A DNA stretch of 50,065 bases, from the NCBI GenBank assembly GCA_003156595.1, contig PMHH01000061.1:34388-84452 (forward strand). Direction: 5' to 3'. Below are positions 32,912 to 41,778 of the stretch, in pieces. Made by a program: the position numbers and the translations under genes. The notes below the pieces were generated by a model, which was given only the letters and a program-made list of their open reading frames with translations, was not told the origin of the DNA and made no database searches. Source of the stretch: Acidimicrobiaceae bacterium. Its GTDB lineage: Bacteria > Actinomycetota > Acidimicrobiia > Acidimicrobiales > Palsa-688. The first letter of the stretch is position 1. Each line of letters opens with the position of its first letter.

Positions 32912-34507
32912 GTGGGGGTGACGACAGCCGCGAGCGGTCGCCTACGAGATAGTGAACTGATGCCAGAGATGGTGCCGGGTGCGATGGGAGCACCCGGCCG
33001 GGGCGGGCAGCAAGTCCGGGTGGGCTGGATCTTGGTGGCCACTTGCGGCTCTGCACTGTTGGTCTCCGCGAATACGAGTGTCGTCACTGCCGCGATCCCT
33101 CAGATTGGTCTGGCGCTCAATGCCAGTCAGACTTCGCTGCAGTGGGTGGGCGACGCTTACTCGTTGGTTCTGGCCGGCCTGCTCCTTCCGTGCGGTGCAC
33201 TCGTCGATCGATTCGGCCGCAAGCGGGGCCTCGTCCTCGGGACGATGATCATGCTCGTGTCGCTCCTCTGGTCCGGCGTGTCCGGGTCGGCGGGAGAACT
33301 GATCGCTAGCCGTGCCCTAGCAGGGGTCGGCGCCGCCTTGATGTTTCCAGGTACCTTGGCGACCATAACCAATGTCGTCCCAGCTGACCGGCGAGGCCGA
33401 GCCGTCGGCATGTGGGCGGCGAGTTTCGCATTCGGTGGGGCCGTAGGAACCATGCTCTCGGGCGTCACGATCGAGTTCTTCTGGTGGGGCTCGGCATTCC
33501 TTCCGACAGCTGTGCTGGTCGCCGGTTGCCTGATTCTCATCCTGGTCGCGGTGCCAGAAACCCGTGACCCTGAGCACTCCAATTTGGACCCGCTAGGCGC
33601 ACTGCTATCTTGTCTAGCAGTCGGGGCGTTCGTGCTGGCCATGACCGAAGCACCGGTGCATGGCTGGACCAGCGGCGTAACGCTTGGGGGAGCGGCCGTC
33701 GGCGTCGTCGCCGCCTTCGACTTTCTCCTTTGGCAGTCGACGAACCCCCGCCCGCTGCTGAATCTCCGGCTGTTCCGAAACCGCGCCTTCAGTACTGGTC
33801 TCGCGGCCATATCGATCAACTTCTTCGCGGGGTTTGGTTGGTTCTTCCTCACCTTTCAATACGAGACGTACGTCCTGGGTTATGGGCCCATCAAGGCGGC
33901 CTTGGGCCTGATGGCCGGCGGCGCTACCGTCGTGCCTGCCTCTGCTATGAGCACGACGGTAGCCGCCCGGTTCGGCCGCCGAGCGACCATCACCGTCGGG
34001 CTCGCGATTACCGCGGGTGCGGCGGTTGTGCAGGCTGCCGTCGGGCACTATTCGGCGTTCCTGCCGATCGGAATCGGATTCTTCCTCATGGGGATGGGAG
34101 TCGGCCTGGCCAACGGCCCCCCCACGGAGGCGGTGATCGAGGCATTACCGGCGGCGGACCACGGCGTGGCGTCAGCTCTCAACGACACGGCCCGGGAGTT
34201 CGGGGCCGCGATGGGCATCGCGATCCTTGGTTCGGCATTCAATGCGGGTTATCGCAGCGGAATCCGCCATCTCGCCAGTGGATTGCCAGCTTCGGTTGCA
34301 GCCGCGGTTCGGAGCTCGCCGGCGGCGGGGTTGAACGCGGTCAGACGGCACCTCACCGGTGGGAGCGGGATCGGTGTCGTTCATACCGGTGTTATCGCCG
34401 GGTGGGTTGCTGCGCTGATCACCACGGCGGTGATTGCCGCTCTCGGCTCGATCCTCGTCTTCGTGCGTTTTCCCAGCCACGCGAGAGACCAAGCGGCAGA
34501 ATCATGA
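32912..34507 (+). CDS. MFS exporter, DHA2 (14-TM) type
   Basis: 531-residue third DHA2 paralogue: DRFGRKRG loop, RALAGVGAALMFPGT, ETRDPEHSNLDPLG, and ALPAADHGVASALNDTAREFG. About 14 hydrophobic segments after a 35-residue soluble N-terminus. The start is uncertain among GTG 32912, GTG 32918 and ATG 32960. Convergent with the tandem CoA-transferase (6-base overlap). Isolated from AveC copy 4 by the terminator, so it needs its own promoter in 32849-32911, where I see no convincing boxes. Confidence 0.88.
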   Translation: MGVTTAASGRLRDSELMPEMVPGAMGAPGRGGQQVRVGWILVATCGSALLVSANTSVVTAAIPQIGLALNASQTSLQWVGDAYSLVLAGLLLPCGALVDRFGRKRGLVLGTMIMLVSLLWSGVSGSAGELIASRALAGVGAALMFPGTLATITNVVPADRRGRAVGMWAASFAFGGAVGTMLSGVTIEFFWWGSAFLPTAVLVAGCLILILVAVPETRDPEHSNLDPLGALLSCLAVGAFVLAMTEAPVHGWTSGVTLGGAAVGVVAAFDFLLWQSTNPRPLLNLRLFRNRAFSTGLAAISINFFAGFGWFFLTFQYETYVLGYGPIKAALGLMAGGATVVPASAMSTTVAARFGRRATITVGLAITAGAAVVQAAVGHYSAFLPIGIGFFLMGMGVGLANGPPTEAVIEALPAADHGVASALNDTAREFGAAMGIAILGSAFNAGYRSGIRHLASGLPASVAAAVRSSPAAGLNAVRRHLTGGSGIGVVHTGVIAGWVAALITTAVIAALGSILVFVRFPSHARDQAAES

Positions 34508-36742
34508 TCTGCCTATTGCCCCTTGCTCGACCATGAGGTCGATCTCGGTGCTCGAATAGCCCATCTCGTCGAGTATTTCGGAGGAGTGCTGACCGGCGGT
34601 CGGACTAGCGGCGTCGATTCGGAGCTTCAGGTCGCCGAAACTCCAGAAGGCTCCCGGTTGGGTGAGGCGACCGAAGATGGGGTGGTCGGATGTCGAGACG
34701 AGGCCGGTCGCGACGTTGCGCTCATCGTCGAAGAACTCGTGCATGGCGCCGACGCGCACGCGTTCGGCCGCCACGCCAGCCTGGTCCAGTTGCCAAATCA
34801 GCTCGTCGACCATGAATGCTCGAATCGCATCGGCAATGGCGTTATCGCTCGCCACTTTGGCGGCTCGGCGGAGTGCGGCCATGCTGGCCGACCCCAGCGC
34901 CACGATCGCGATCCAACCGTCTACCGCCTCATAGATCCGGTAGCCCGGGTGCAACCCCGTCTGCATTCCGTCGAGCGTGGGATACGGCGCCACCGTTCGC
35001 GTCGGAACGAGTAACACGGTCTCGCTCTGGGTGAAGGTCGCGACGCCGAGCATCGAGGTCTTGGCCGTCCGGCCGCGGCCGGTGGTCGAGCGCTGATATA
35101 TGGCCAGAAGGGTCGCGACCAGTGAGGCCAGCCCGCTCAGTACGTCCATGGTGCAGAGCCGGGAAAAGAGCGGCTCGTTGCCTTCGCCGGCGTTGGCAAC
35201 CTCCCAGCCGGCCATGGCTTGAAAGACTGAGTCATAACCAGGGCGGTCGCGGCTCGAACCGCAGCTGCCGTAGGCCGACACGTGGCTGAACACGGCATCG
35301 GGATTCGCCTTGCGGATCCCTTCCTCGTCGATTCCGAACCGGGCCGAGGCACCCGCACGCACGTTGTGGTGCACGACGTCCGCCCACTCGACCAGCCGTT
35401 GGAGGACCTCTCTCCCAGCCGGCGACTCGAGGTCTACCGCGATGGAACGTTTCCCTCGCGAGCACGCCGCGAAGAAGTTGGCCATCGGGCGCATGGGATC
35501 GCCGGTGATCGGTTCGACCTTGATGACCTCAGCGCCGAGGTCGGCCAGCAGCATCGGCACGACTGGTCCCGCGAACCAGGCACCCACGTCAACCACTCGG
35601 AGACCCGACAGCGGGTACGACGGCGGTTCACCGCTGTGACGGGTCCGAGCGCGGCGCTCGGCGGGAGCTTCTTGGAAGACTGCTTCGGTGTCGGCGCCGA
35701 GGAGTGGGGCGGCGCTCCTTATAGTGGAGGGAGGTTCGGTGTCGAATGGTGCAGCGGCTTGCCGGGTCGGCCCCCACGTGGGGTCGTCAATCTCGACTAC
35801 CAGATTGTTGGCAATGACCTCCGGCCGTTGGAGGAGGTCACCGATCGGCGCCACCAGCTCTACTGCGAAGTCGGCTCGGCGCAGCTCCTCTACCCACCGG
35901 TTGCTGCTATGGGCGAGAAAGGCTCGTCGCATGCGAGCCGCATCGATCTCGCCGGGCGGCTCTCCGAGGCTCGCCAGGGTGGTTTGTAGGAAGTCGAAGG
36001 CGCTCAGCGCCTTCCGGCCACCAGGATTCATGATCTGCAGCCAGTGGCCGTCCGAGCACCGGTACATCGCGGCATGAGGGCCGACGTCGTACTTGGTCGA
36101 AAAGAGCTCTGGGACAGGGTTCTCGGCCCGGTTCCAGAACATCGACAAGATCGTCAAGGCGCCTTGCAGCAGGCTGGTGTGCACGGGACCGACGTGTCCG
36201 GTTCGGTGCCGGACGTCGAGTCGGGTGACGATACCCGCCGCAGCAAGGTAGGCGGCGGCCCAGCTCGGGCCCGGAAAGCGCAAACAAATTGGTCCGTCGC
36301 GCCAACCGATTTGTTCGTCCATCAGGCCGCTACGCGCCTGCACCAGAAGATCATGTCCCCGTCGGTCGGCGTCCGGATGGGACGGCGGATATCCAGTGAC
36401 GCTGCACACCACTAGATCTGGATATTGGGCCCGTAACTCGCTCTCGCTTAGCCGGGACGCGGCTGCCTCGATCGGTCCCATCCCATGGACCAGCACGTCG
36501 GCGTGTCTGAGGAGGACCTCGAGTCGGGCTCGGTCGGTGGGTAAGTCGAGGTCCAAGACGACGCTTCGCTTACCTCGATTCCACGTCGCGAATGCGGCAA
36601 AGCCTCGCAGTGGGTCCCCGCCGGAAGGTTCGATTTTGAGTACCTCGGCGCCCGCTTCGCCCAGTAGCTGAGTCGCCACTGCTCCCGCCAAATCCCTCGA
36701 CAGGTCGATGATGCGTATCCCCGTGAGGATTTGTTCAGCCAT
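34502..36742 (-). CDS. Tandem-fused CaiB/BaiF family CoA-transferase, second copy
   Basis: 746 residues with two class III CoA-transferase domains (about 5-365 and 385-740), homologous in layout to the protein at 3982. As there, only the second half keeps the catalytic aspartate (TMDVLSGLASL). The first half reads FPGPSWAAAYLAAAG with Ser at that position. Each half has the LGAEVLKIEP / LGAEVIKVEP signature. Monocistronic, under the promoter and GACATC palindrome at 36758-36803, downstream of a TetR gene in the same orientation. Likely a CoA-activating or CoA-shuttling enzyme for the pathway acid. Confidence 0.86.
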   Translation of the reverse strand: MAEQILTGIRIIDLSRDLAGAVATQLLGEAGAEVLKIEPSGGDPLRGFAAFATWNRGKRSVVLDLDLPTDRARLEVLLRHADVLVHGMGPIEAAASRLSESELRAQYPDLVVCSVTGYPPSHPDADRRGHDLLVQARSGLMDEQIGWRDGPICLRFPGPSWAAAYLAAAGIVTRLDVRHRTGHVGPVHTSLLQGALTILSMFWNRAENPVPELFSTKYDVGPHAAMYRCSDGHWLQIMNPGGRKALSAFDFLQTTLASLGEPPGEIDAARMRRAFLAHSSNRWVEELRRADFAVELVAPIGDLLQRPEVIANNLVVEIDDPTWGPTRQAAAPFDTEPPSTIRSAAPLLGADTEAVFQEAPAERRARTRHSGEPPSYPLSGLRVVDVGAWFAGPVVPMLLADLGAEVIKVEPITGDPMRPMANFFAACSRGKRSIAVDLESPAGREVLQRLVEWADVVHHNVRAGASARFGIDEEGIRKANPDAVFSHVSAYGSCGSSRDRPGYDSVFQAMAGWEVANAGEGNEPLFSRLCTMDVLSGLASLVATLLAIYQRSTTGRGRTAKTSMLGVATFTQSETVLLVPTRTVAPYPTLDGMQTGLHPGYRIYEAVDGWIAIVALGSASMAALRRAAKVASDNAIADAIRAFMVDELIWQLDQAGVAAERVRVGAMHEFFDDERNVATGLVSTSDHPIFGRLTQPGAFWSFGDLKLRIDAASPTAGQHSSEILDEMGYSSTEIDLMVEQGAIGRS

Positions 36743-36757
36743 CGACCCCGCCCCGTA

Positions 36758-36803
36758 ATTGTGACATCCGATGTCACAATATGCCCCCGAGGGCCGTTGT
36801 CAA
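36758..36803 (-). promoter_or_regulatory. Promoter and palindromic operator of the tandem CoA-transferase
   Basis: On the minus strand TTGACA (36798-36803), 16 bases, TATTGT (36776-36781). A 23-base palindrome, ATTGTGACAT and ATGTCACAAT around CCG (36758-36780), covers the -10 and start site. It shares GACATCCGATGTC with the operator at 20995-21024. Confidence 0.65.
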
Positions 36804-36822
36804 GATGCGACCCACCCGATGT

Positions 36823-37446
36823 TCACTCGGGGAGGCCCAGGGCCGGTAGGACGAATCGCATTACGTCTGCTTTGGCTCGGTCGCGACCGTACGTCTCCTT
36901 CTTCTCAGTGGACGGACGCATGTTCCACAAGATGGAGCAGATGGTGGCCGCGTCACGCTCGGCTGATGGCGTAGCGAACACCTGTGAGGCTACGCCCGCC
37001 TCGAGGACCTCGCGAAGAGGCGCCGCCAGCTCGGCTCTAGAGATTCGCTCTGCCTCGCCAAATCCGCTTGCCTGCCGGGCGCTGGCCGAGGCCAGGATCC
37101 CCGCCCGCTTGGATTTGCGGGGATCCCACCAGAGACTGAGGTACTCATCGATGTACGCCTCCAAGGCCGCTCTCGCGGATGGAGCCGCGGCAATTCGTTC
37201 CCGCAAGCGGCCGACAACCACCGTTGCGTCGAGGCGATACATGCCCACCAGCAGGGCGTCCTTCGAATCGAAATGGCGATAGAACGCCCTCGTGAACAAG
37301 CCTGCCTCGCGAAGGATGTCAGTCACCGTGACGGCGGCGTAGTCCTTTCGCTGCATGACCTTGATCGCCGCTCGCATGAGCAGAGCGATCTCGGTGTCGG
37401 CATCGTGCTGTGGCTTGCGGCCGCGCCCTTGTTGAGCGATCGTCAT
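36823..37446 (-). CDS. TetR-family regulator
   Basis: 207 residues, start MTIAQQGRGRKPQHD at 37446 (a GTG 15 bases earlier is possible). HTH around residues 31-65 (VTDILREAGLFTRAFYRHFDSKDALL). It lies between the tandem CoA-transferase and the divergent amidohydrolase/P450 operon, with operator palindromes on both sides (36758-36780 and 37485-37509), so it may control either or both. Confidence 0.85.
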   Translation of the reverse strand: MTIAQQGRGRKPQHDADTEIALLMRAAIKVMQRKDYAAVTVTDILREAGLFTRAFYRHFDSKDALLVGMYRLDATVVVGRLRERIAAAPSARAALEAYIDEYLSLWWDPRKSKRAGILASASARQASGFGEAERISRAELAAPLREVLEAGVASQVFATPSAERDAATICSILWNMRPSTEKKETYGRDRAKADVMRFVLPALGLPE

Positions 37447-37474
37447 GCGCCCCACAAACACTAGATCGTCGGCT

Positions 37475-37509
37475 TTGACAGCGCATATCGAAACGACTAT
37501 TCTCGATAT
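37475..37509 (+). promoter_or_regulatory. Consensus promoter with overlapping palindrome, amidohydrolase/P450 operon
   Basis: TTGACA (37475-37480), 17 bases, TATTCT (37498-37503): near-perfect consensus. ATATCGA (37485-37491) and TCGATAT (37503-37509) form an 11-base-spaced inverted repeat that spans spacer and -10, an arrangement expected for repression. AGGAAG precedes the ATG at 37544. Confidence 0.7.
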
Positions 37510-37543
37510 CGACAGATGCCGGCCCTAGCGAGGAAGTGGCCCC

Positions 37544-38659
37544 ATGCCTGTTGTGAACTCGGCAGACTCGCACGTGCTAGAGCCAAAGATGCTGTGGCAG
37601 GAGAGGATGCCCGCCCGGCTCCGAGAGCGGGCCATCCGGCCGGTACGCGAGGGAGATCTCGAAATCGTGTACGCCGACGGGATAGCGATTCGTCGCAACC
37701 GAGTCGATTCGACCGGCAAAGTCCGCGCCCCAGGCTTCGCTAAGCCAGCCGAACGCCTGCAAGATCTCGAGCAGGAGCAAATTTGGGCAGAATTGCTTTT
37801 TCCCTCGCTCGGATTGTGGATTCCGATGTGCACGGATCCGGAGCTCGCGGCAGCGATGTCCCGGGTCTACAACGACTGGCTGTTCGAAACCTTCATGACC
37901 GTGTCGCCCCGGTTCATCGGTACCGCCGTCATCCCCACGCTCGAGATAGAAACGGCGGTGGAGGAGATCGGCCGGGTGAAGGACCTCGGTTACCAAGCGG
38001 TCAACCTGCCCTGCACTCCACCTGCCCACCGCCCATACAACAGTCGAGAATACGATCCCATTTGGGGCGCATTGGAAGAAGCTCGCTTGCGACTCTGCTT
38101 CCACGTCGGAACCGGAGCGGATCCGATCGTCGCCCGGGGCGACGGGGGAGCGGTGATCAACTACGTGGAGACGTTCTTTCCGGCTCAGCGCCTGGTGGCT
38201 CACTTGGTGGCATCGGGAGCACTCGACCGATATCCCGAGCTCCAGGTGATGGTCGTAGAAGGTGGAGCGTCGTGGATCCCTTCATTGATGGAGCGAATGG
38301 ACGAGGGCTACCGACAGCACGGAATGTGGGCGAAACCCAAGCTGTCGGCCATGCCAAGTGAGATCATGCGCAGACAGGTGCATGCCACCTTCCAACACGA
38401 CCGAGCGCTCATGGCCACGCTGGAATTCACCGGCAGCAAGATGCTGATGTGGGGTAGCGATTACCCGCATTTCGAAGGGACGTGGCCCAACTCGCAGGCG
38501 GAGATCGAAAAGATTTTCGGAGGATCCGATCCGGTCGTGCGAGCTGAAATAACGGGCCAGAACATGGCTGACCTCTTTCACTTGCCGGACCCGCCCACGA
38601 GCTGCAGGTCGGACTCCGAGCAAGCCATAACCGTTTCCAAGGACGAGGGTCCTCAATGA
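37544..38659 (+). CDS. Amidohydrolase-2 family metal hydrolase
   Basis: 371-residue ACMSD-like hydrolase, distinct from the 1/22639 pair. Metal motifs NSADSHVLEPKMLW, CFHVGTG and WGSDYPHFEGTWP. Stop overlaps the P450 start by 4 bases, so both are co-translated. It probably hydrolyses or decarboxylates the product of the P450 or supplies its substrate; reaction unknown. Confidence 0.9.
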   Translation: MPVVNSADSHVLEPKMLWQERMPARLRERAIRPVREGDLEIVYADGIAIRRNRVDSTGKVRAPGFAKPAERLQDLEQEQIWAELLFPSLGLWIPMCTDPELAAAMSRVYNDWLFETFMTVSPRFIGTAVIPTLEIETAVEEIGRVKDLGYQAVNLPCTPPAHRPYNSREYDPIWGALEEARLRLCFHVGTGADPIVARGDGGAVINYVETFFPAQRLVAHLVASGALDRYPELQVMVVEGGASWIPSLMERMDEGYRQHGMWAKPKLSAMPSEIMRRQVHATFQHDRALMATLEFTGSKMLMWGSDYPHFEGTWPNSQAEIEKIFGGSDPVVRAEITGQNMADLFHLPDPPTSCRSDSEQAITVSKDEGPQ

Positions 38660-39864
38660 CTGCTGCAGGTGAGACGCAACGAGTGGTGACGGACTTCGAT
38701 CAGCACAGCCCCGTACTGGCGGTGGATCCTTATCCTTCGTATCAGGCCATGCGCGAGCAGTGCCCGGTCGTATGGAGCGAGGCCTACAACGGCTTTTGGG
38801 TGGTTCTGGGCCATAAGCAGGTCTGGGATGCATCTCGCGACGACGCCACGTTCATGTCGGGTCCGCCGGGAGTGGCCATTCCCGATTACCCGGTCCGACC
38901 GCAGATTCCGCTAGAAACCGATGCGCCGATGACGCAGAAGTATCGAGCCATCCTCCATCATCAGCTATCCCCGGCGGCGGTGAAGGTGCTGGAACCGTCG
39001 ATCCGCCAGACGGCCGACGAGTTGATGGACGCCCTTGTCGCCAAAGGCGAGGGTGATTTCATCGTCGACTTCGCCCAGCCACTTCCGGCCCGAACCATTC
39101 TACGGATGCTCGGCTACGACGAGGACCGCTGGGCCGAGTTCGTCGATCTTATCCACACCCTTGTCCACTGCATCACGAGCGATCCCGAGAAAACGTTTAC
39201 CGCCGCCTTCACCCTCTACGAAGAGATCAAGCGCAACATCGAGGAACGGAAGTCGGCTGGCTTGGGCGACGACTTGGTGAGTGTGATCTTGGCATCAGAG
39301 ATTGACGGACAACCTTTCGATGAGGAGATCGCAATCGACTACGTGTTGCTGCTGCTCCTCGGTGGTCTGGACACGACGACTAGTGCGCTCGGCAACGCCA
39401 TGGTCCGGATGCAGCGTCATCCCGAAATCCGGGCCCGGCTCCTGGCCGACCCGAGTTTGCTGGACGCGGCGGTGGAAGAGTTCCTCCGCCTGGACTCCCC
39501 GGTCCAGGCGTTGGCCCGCACGCTCACCACCGACGCCGAAATGTGCGGCCAGCAGTTGAAGAAGGGCGACCGAGCCCTGCTGGTTTGGGCGGCCGCCGAT
39601 CGCGACCCGGAGGTCTTTGCCAATCCCGACGAATTCTCTCTCGAGCGAGGCAGCAACCGCCACGTCGCCTTTGGTGTCGGACTCCACCGATGCCTGGGTT
39701 CCAACCTCGGACGCGTGATGTTCCGGGTCATGCTCGAGACCGTCCTGGCCCGCACCCCCCGCTTCGAGCTGACGGAAGACCCCGACCACTGTCGATTTGA
39801 AGATGCCTCCGCCGTGTACGGCCTCCACAGACTGCCGGGACGCATCAACGCTACTGCCGTGTAG
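38656..39864 (+). CDS. Cytochrome P450
   Basis: 402-residue soluble bacterial P450. I-helix GGLDTTTS, EEFLRL (ExxR) and heme loop FGVGLHRCLG with Cys346. It is a close paralogue of the P450 at 45212-46438, with the heme cysteine at the same residue number. Neighbour amidohydrolase overlaps by 4 bases. No ferredoxin adjoins this copy; the one at 46435 may serve both. Convergent with the next TetR gene (14-base overlap). Confidence 0.93.
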   Translation: MTAAGETQRVVTDFDQHSPVLAVDPYPSYQAMREQCPVVWSEAYNGFWVVLGHKQVWDASRDDATFMSGPPGVAIPDYPVRPQIPLETDAPMTQKYRAILHHQLSPAAVKVLEPSIRQTADELMDALVAKGEGDFIVDFAQPLPARTILRMLGYDEDRWAEFVDLIHTLVHCITSDPEKTFTAAFTLYEEIKRNIEERKSAGLGDDLVSVILASEIDGQPFDEEIAIDYVLLLLLGGLDTTTSALGNAMVRMQRHPEIRARLLADPSLLDAAVEEFLRLDSPVQALARTLTTDAEMCGQQLKKGDRALLVWAAADRDPEVFANPDEFSLERGSNRHVAFGVGLHRCLGSNLGRVMFRVMLETVLARTPRFELTEDPDHCRFEDASAVYGLHRLPGRINATAV

Positions 39865-40489
39865 GAATCGTTACTCGCCCTTTCCGAACGAGTCGGGGCC
39901 GAAGGTGCTGGGCGAGAAACTGGTCAACGGTCTCATCAACGAAGTCGGACGATACCCCTTGCGACGAGATCATCTGATGCCACACGATCGGTCCCACCAG
40001 CCCGGCTACGCAGTCGTCGCGGTTTAGGTTGGCTGGCAGCGCACCGCTCTGCATGCCCTGGTCCAGGATGCGCAGAAGCGGTGATATTCCTGCCTTGACG
40101 AGGTTGACCCTGATCTGGAGCATCTCGGGCTCCCACATACTGCGGTCGACCAAGGTAGCCAGGACCCGGTCGAGGCGGCGCTCCACCATTTCGAACCGCA
40201 GCGCTTCCAGGCAGGCGGTCAGGTCGATTCGAAGGTCGCCCGTGACAGGTATGTCGGTGTTGATCAGCTCGGCGTCAAGGGTATCTCTGAGCAGCGCCAG
40301 GCGATCTGGCCAGTGTCGGTACACGGTGGCCCGTCCGATGCCGGCTTGCTCGGCTACCCGCACCTGGGTGATCGCTTCCCAGCCCTCTTCGACCAGGAGC
40401 AGCCGGGCGGCCTGCAGACAGGCTGATCGGGTTCGCTCTACCCGCGCGTCGAGCCGCCGAAGTGGTGTTGACGGAAGCCCGGCCACCAA
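39851..40489 (-). CDS. TetR-family regulator
   Basis: 212 residues. HTH about 40-70 (VRVAEQAGIGRATVYRHWPDRLALL). The second gene of an AveC-TetR transcript (6-base gap after AveC copy 5), so it may repress its own operon through the palindrome at 41685-41699. Confidence 0.86.
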   Translation of the reverse strand: MVAGLPSTPLRRLDARVERTRSACLQAARLLLVEEGWEAITQVRVAEQAGIGRATVYRHWPDRLALLRDTLDAELINTDIPVTGDLRIDLTACLEALRFEMVERRLDRVLATLVDRSMWEPEMLQIRVNLVKAGISPLLRILDQGMQSGALPANLNRDDCVAGLVGPIVWHQMISSQGVSSDFVDETVDQFLAQHLRPRLVRKGRVTIPTRQ

Positions 40490-40495
40490 CTAAAG

Positions 40496-41626
40496 CTATC
40501 CAGCCCCTGTCGGCGAGGATGACTTCCCTCCGACGAGGTTGCCCTGCGGGTCCACGTGAGCGGAGTTCCCGCGGGGAATGGGGACAGCTGGCCCACCACA
40601 GGCGTACTGAGTGCCGGGACCACAGAGCCCATCGGTGAAGTACGACCGGCTGGTGACGTCTTTCGGCCACGCCCCGCCCATCATGCCGAGCACCGCCGAT
40701 CCGAGGTTGTAGCCGGCGAAGATGAGGTTGCAGACCGCCACCAGGGCCAGAAATCGCAGGACAGTCCGCTTCTTATCGCTGACGCGCAGGTCGTCGACAC
40801 CACGCTCGACGAGCGTCCGTCCTTTGTCGTCCTTGAAGTACCTGATGCACGCCCAGGCGCACCAGGCGCCCCCCCAGAAGATGCCCTCCGTTACCGGATA
40901 CTGGTAGTAGTGGCCGTGGAAGATCGTCAGCCACGGGATCGATCCCGGGTAGCTGTATATCCCCAGCAGCATGAGCAACGGCTCCAGGACTACGTCGACT
41001 CCGAAGCAGAATGCGAAGCAGATCGCGACCAGGCCGAACTTGCCCATTCGAGGCCAGCGGGCCTTGGCGTGGCGCATGACGGCGCAGGCGATGAGGGTGA
41101 AGCCGAACGCCAGGTAGACGTAGATGGGCCAGTCCCACAGATACGGCTCCGCCAGACGGTTGCCATGGGGGGCGACGAAGCCCGGCAGGTTGCTCGCCCA
41201 TGACCCGAAGTTGGCGAAGTAGGAGTTGTACGTGAACCAGGTCTGGAAGTAGTTGGAAATTGGGTCTTGCCAGTAGATGAGGAAGAACACGATGCAGAAC
41301 AGTCCGTCCAACGTGATCCGCCGCTCGCGCCGCCACGGCCTGATCATCACGAACCAGACGAAGGCGGCGAACGCCGCCAGGCCGCCCCACTGCCAGCCGG
41401 CGGCCACGACCTTCATGTAGGTAGGCACCGGCGTCGGACCTGGCGGGGTCGGCTTGAACTGTCCCTTGGCCACCCAGGCCACCAGCACGTAGGCCTCGAG
41501 GAGGACGAACGCCACCCCGATTGGCGCCCAGAACGTCACCGGACGGAACCGTCGCTCTTCGACGTCCGCCTCCCGCTCGGGGTGGCTGATGAGCCTTGGC
41601 TCGGAGGTAAGAGGGATGCTGACCAC
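40496..41626 (-). CDS. AveC-family ('spirocyclase') membrane protein, copy 5
   Basis: 376-residue polytopic membrane protein closest to copies 2 and 4: PWRRERRITLDGLF, YWQDPISNY, NLPGFVAPHGN, KDDKGRTLVERGVDDLR, C-terminal LCGPGTQYACGG. GTG start with GGGAGG five bases upstream. Lies alone with a TetR gene; no catabolic enzyme in its own transcript, but LLM, SDR and P450 genes flank it. Confidence 0.82.
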   Translation of the reverse strand: MVSIPLTSEPRLISHPEREADVEERRFRPVTFWAPIGVAFVLLEAYVLVAWVAKGQFKPTPPGPTPVPTYMKVVAAGWQWGGLAAFAAFVWFVMIRPWRRERRITLDGLFCIVFFLIYWQDPISNYFQTWFTYNSYFANFGSWASNLPGFVAPHGNRLAEPYLWDWPIYVYLAFGFTLIACAVMRHAKARWPRMGKFGLVAICFAFCFGVDVVLEPLLMLLGIYSYPGSIPWLTIFHGHYYQYPVTEGIFWGGAWCAWACIRYFKDDKGRTLVERGVDDLRVSDKKRTVLRFLALVAVCNLIFAGYNLGSAVLGMMGGAWPKDVTSRSYFTDGLCGPGTQYACGGPAVPIPRGNSAHVDPQGNLVGGKSSSPTGAG

Positions 41627-41684
41627 GCGTGCCTCCCGATGACGGCGGACGTAATGAGACGATCTATCTCAGTACGGTGGGACT

Positions 41685-41714
41685 AGTTATCTCATAACTG
41701 AGAGGGCCCGTCAA
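41685..41714 (-). promoter_or_regulatory. Promoter and palindrome of the AveC copy 5 unit
   Basis: Minus strand TTGACG (41709-41714), 17 bases, GATAAC (41686-41691). AGTTAT-CTC-ATAACT (41685-41699) is a perfect 6-base inverted repeat covering the -10. This is a different operator from GTAA-N4-TTAC. The divergent TetR gene starts at 41779. Confidence 0.5.
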
Positions 41715-41778
41715 GGAAGCGACCCGCGTTACGATGTGAATACCATTCCGGTCGTAGCCTCGGAGGAGCACCAAGGAC

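Noticed and set aside
14042-41626. Avermectin-like polyketide cluster suggested by AveC homologues
   Set aside because: No ketosynthase, acyltransferase, ACP or tailoring genes of that kind; the neighbours are beta-oxidation genes.
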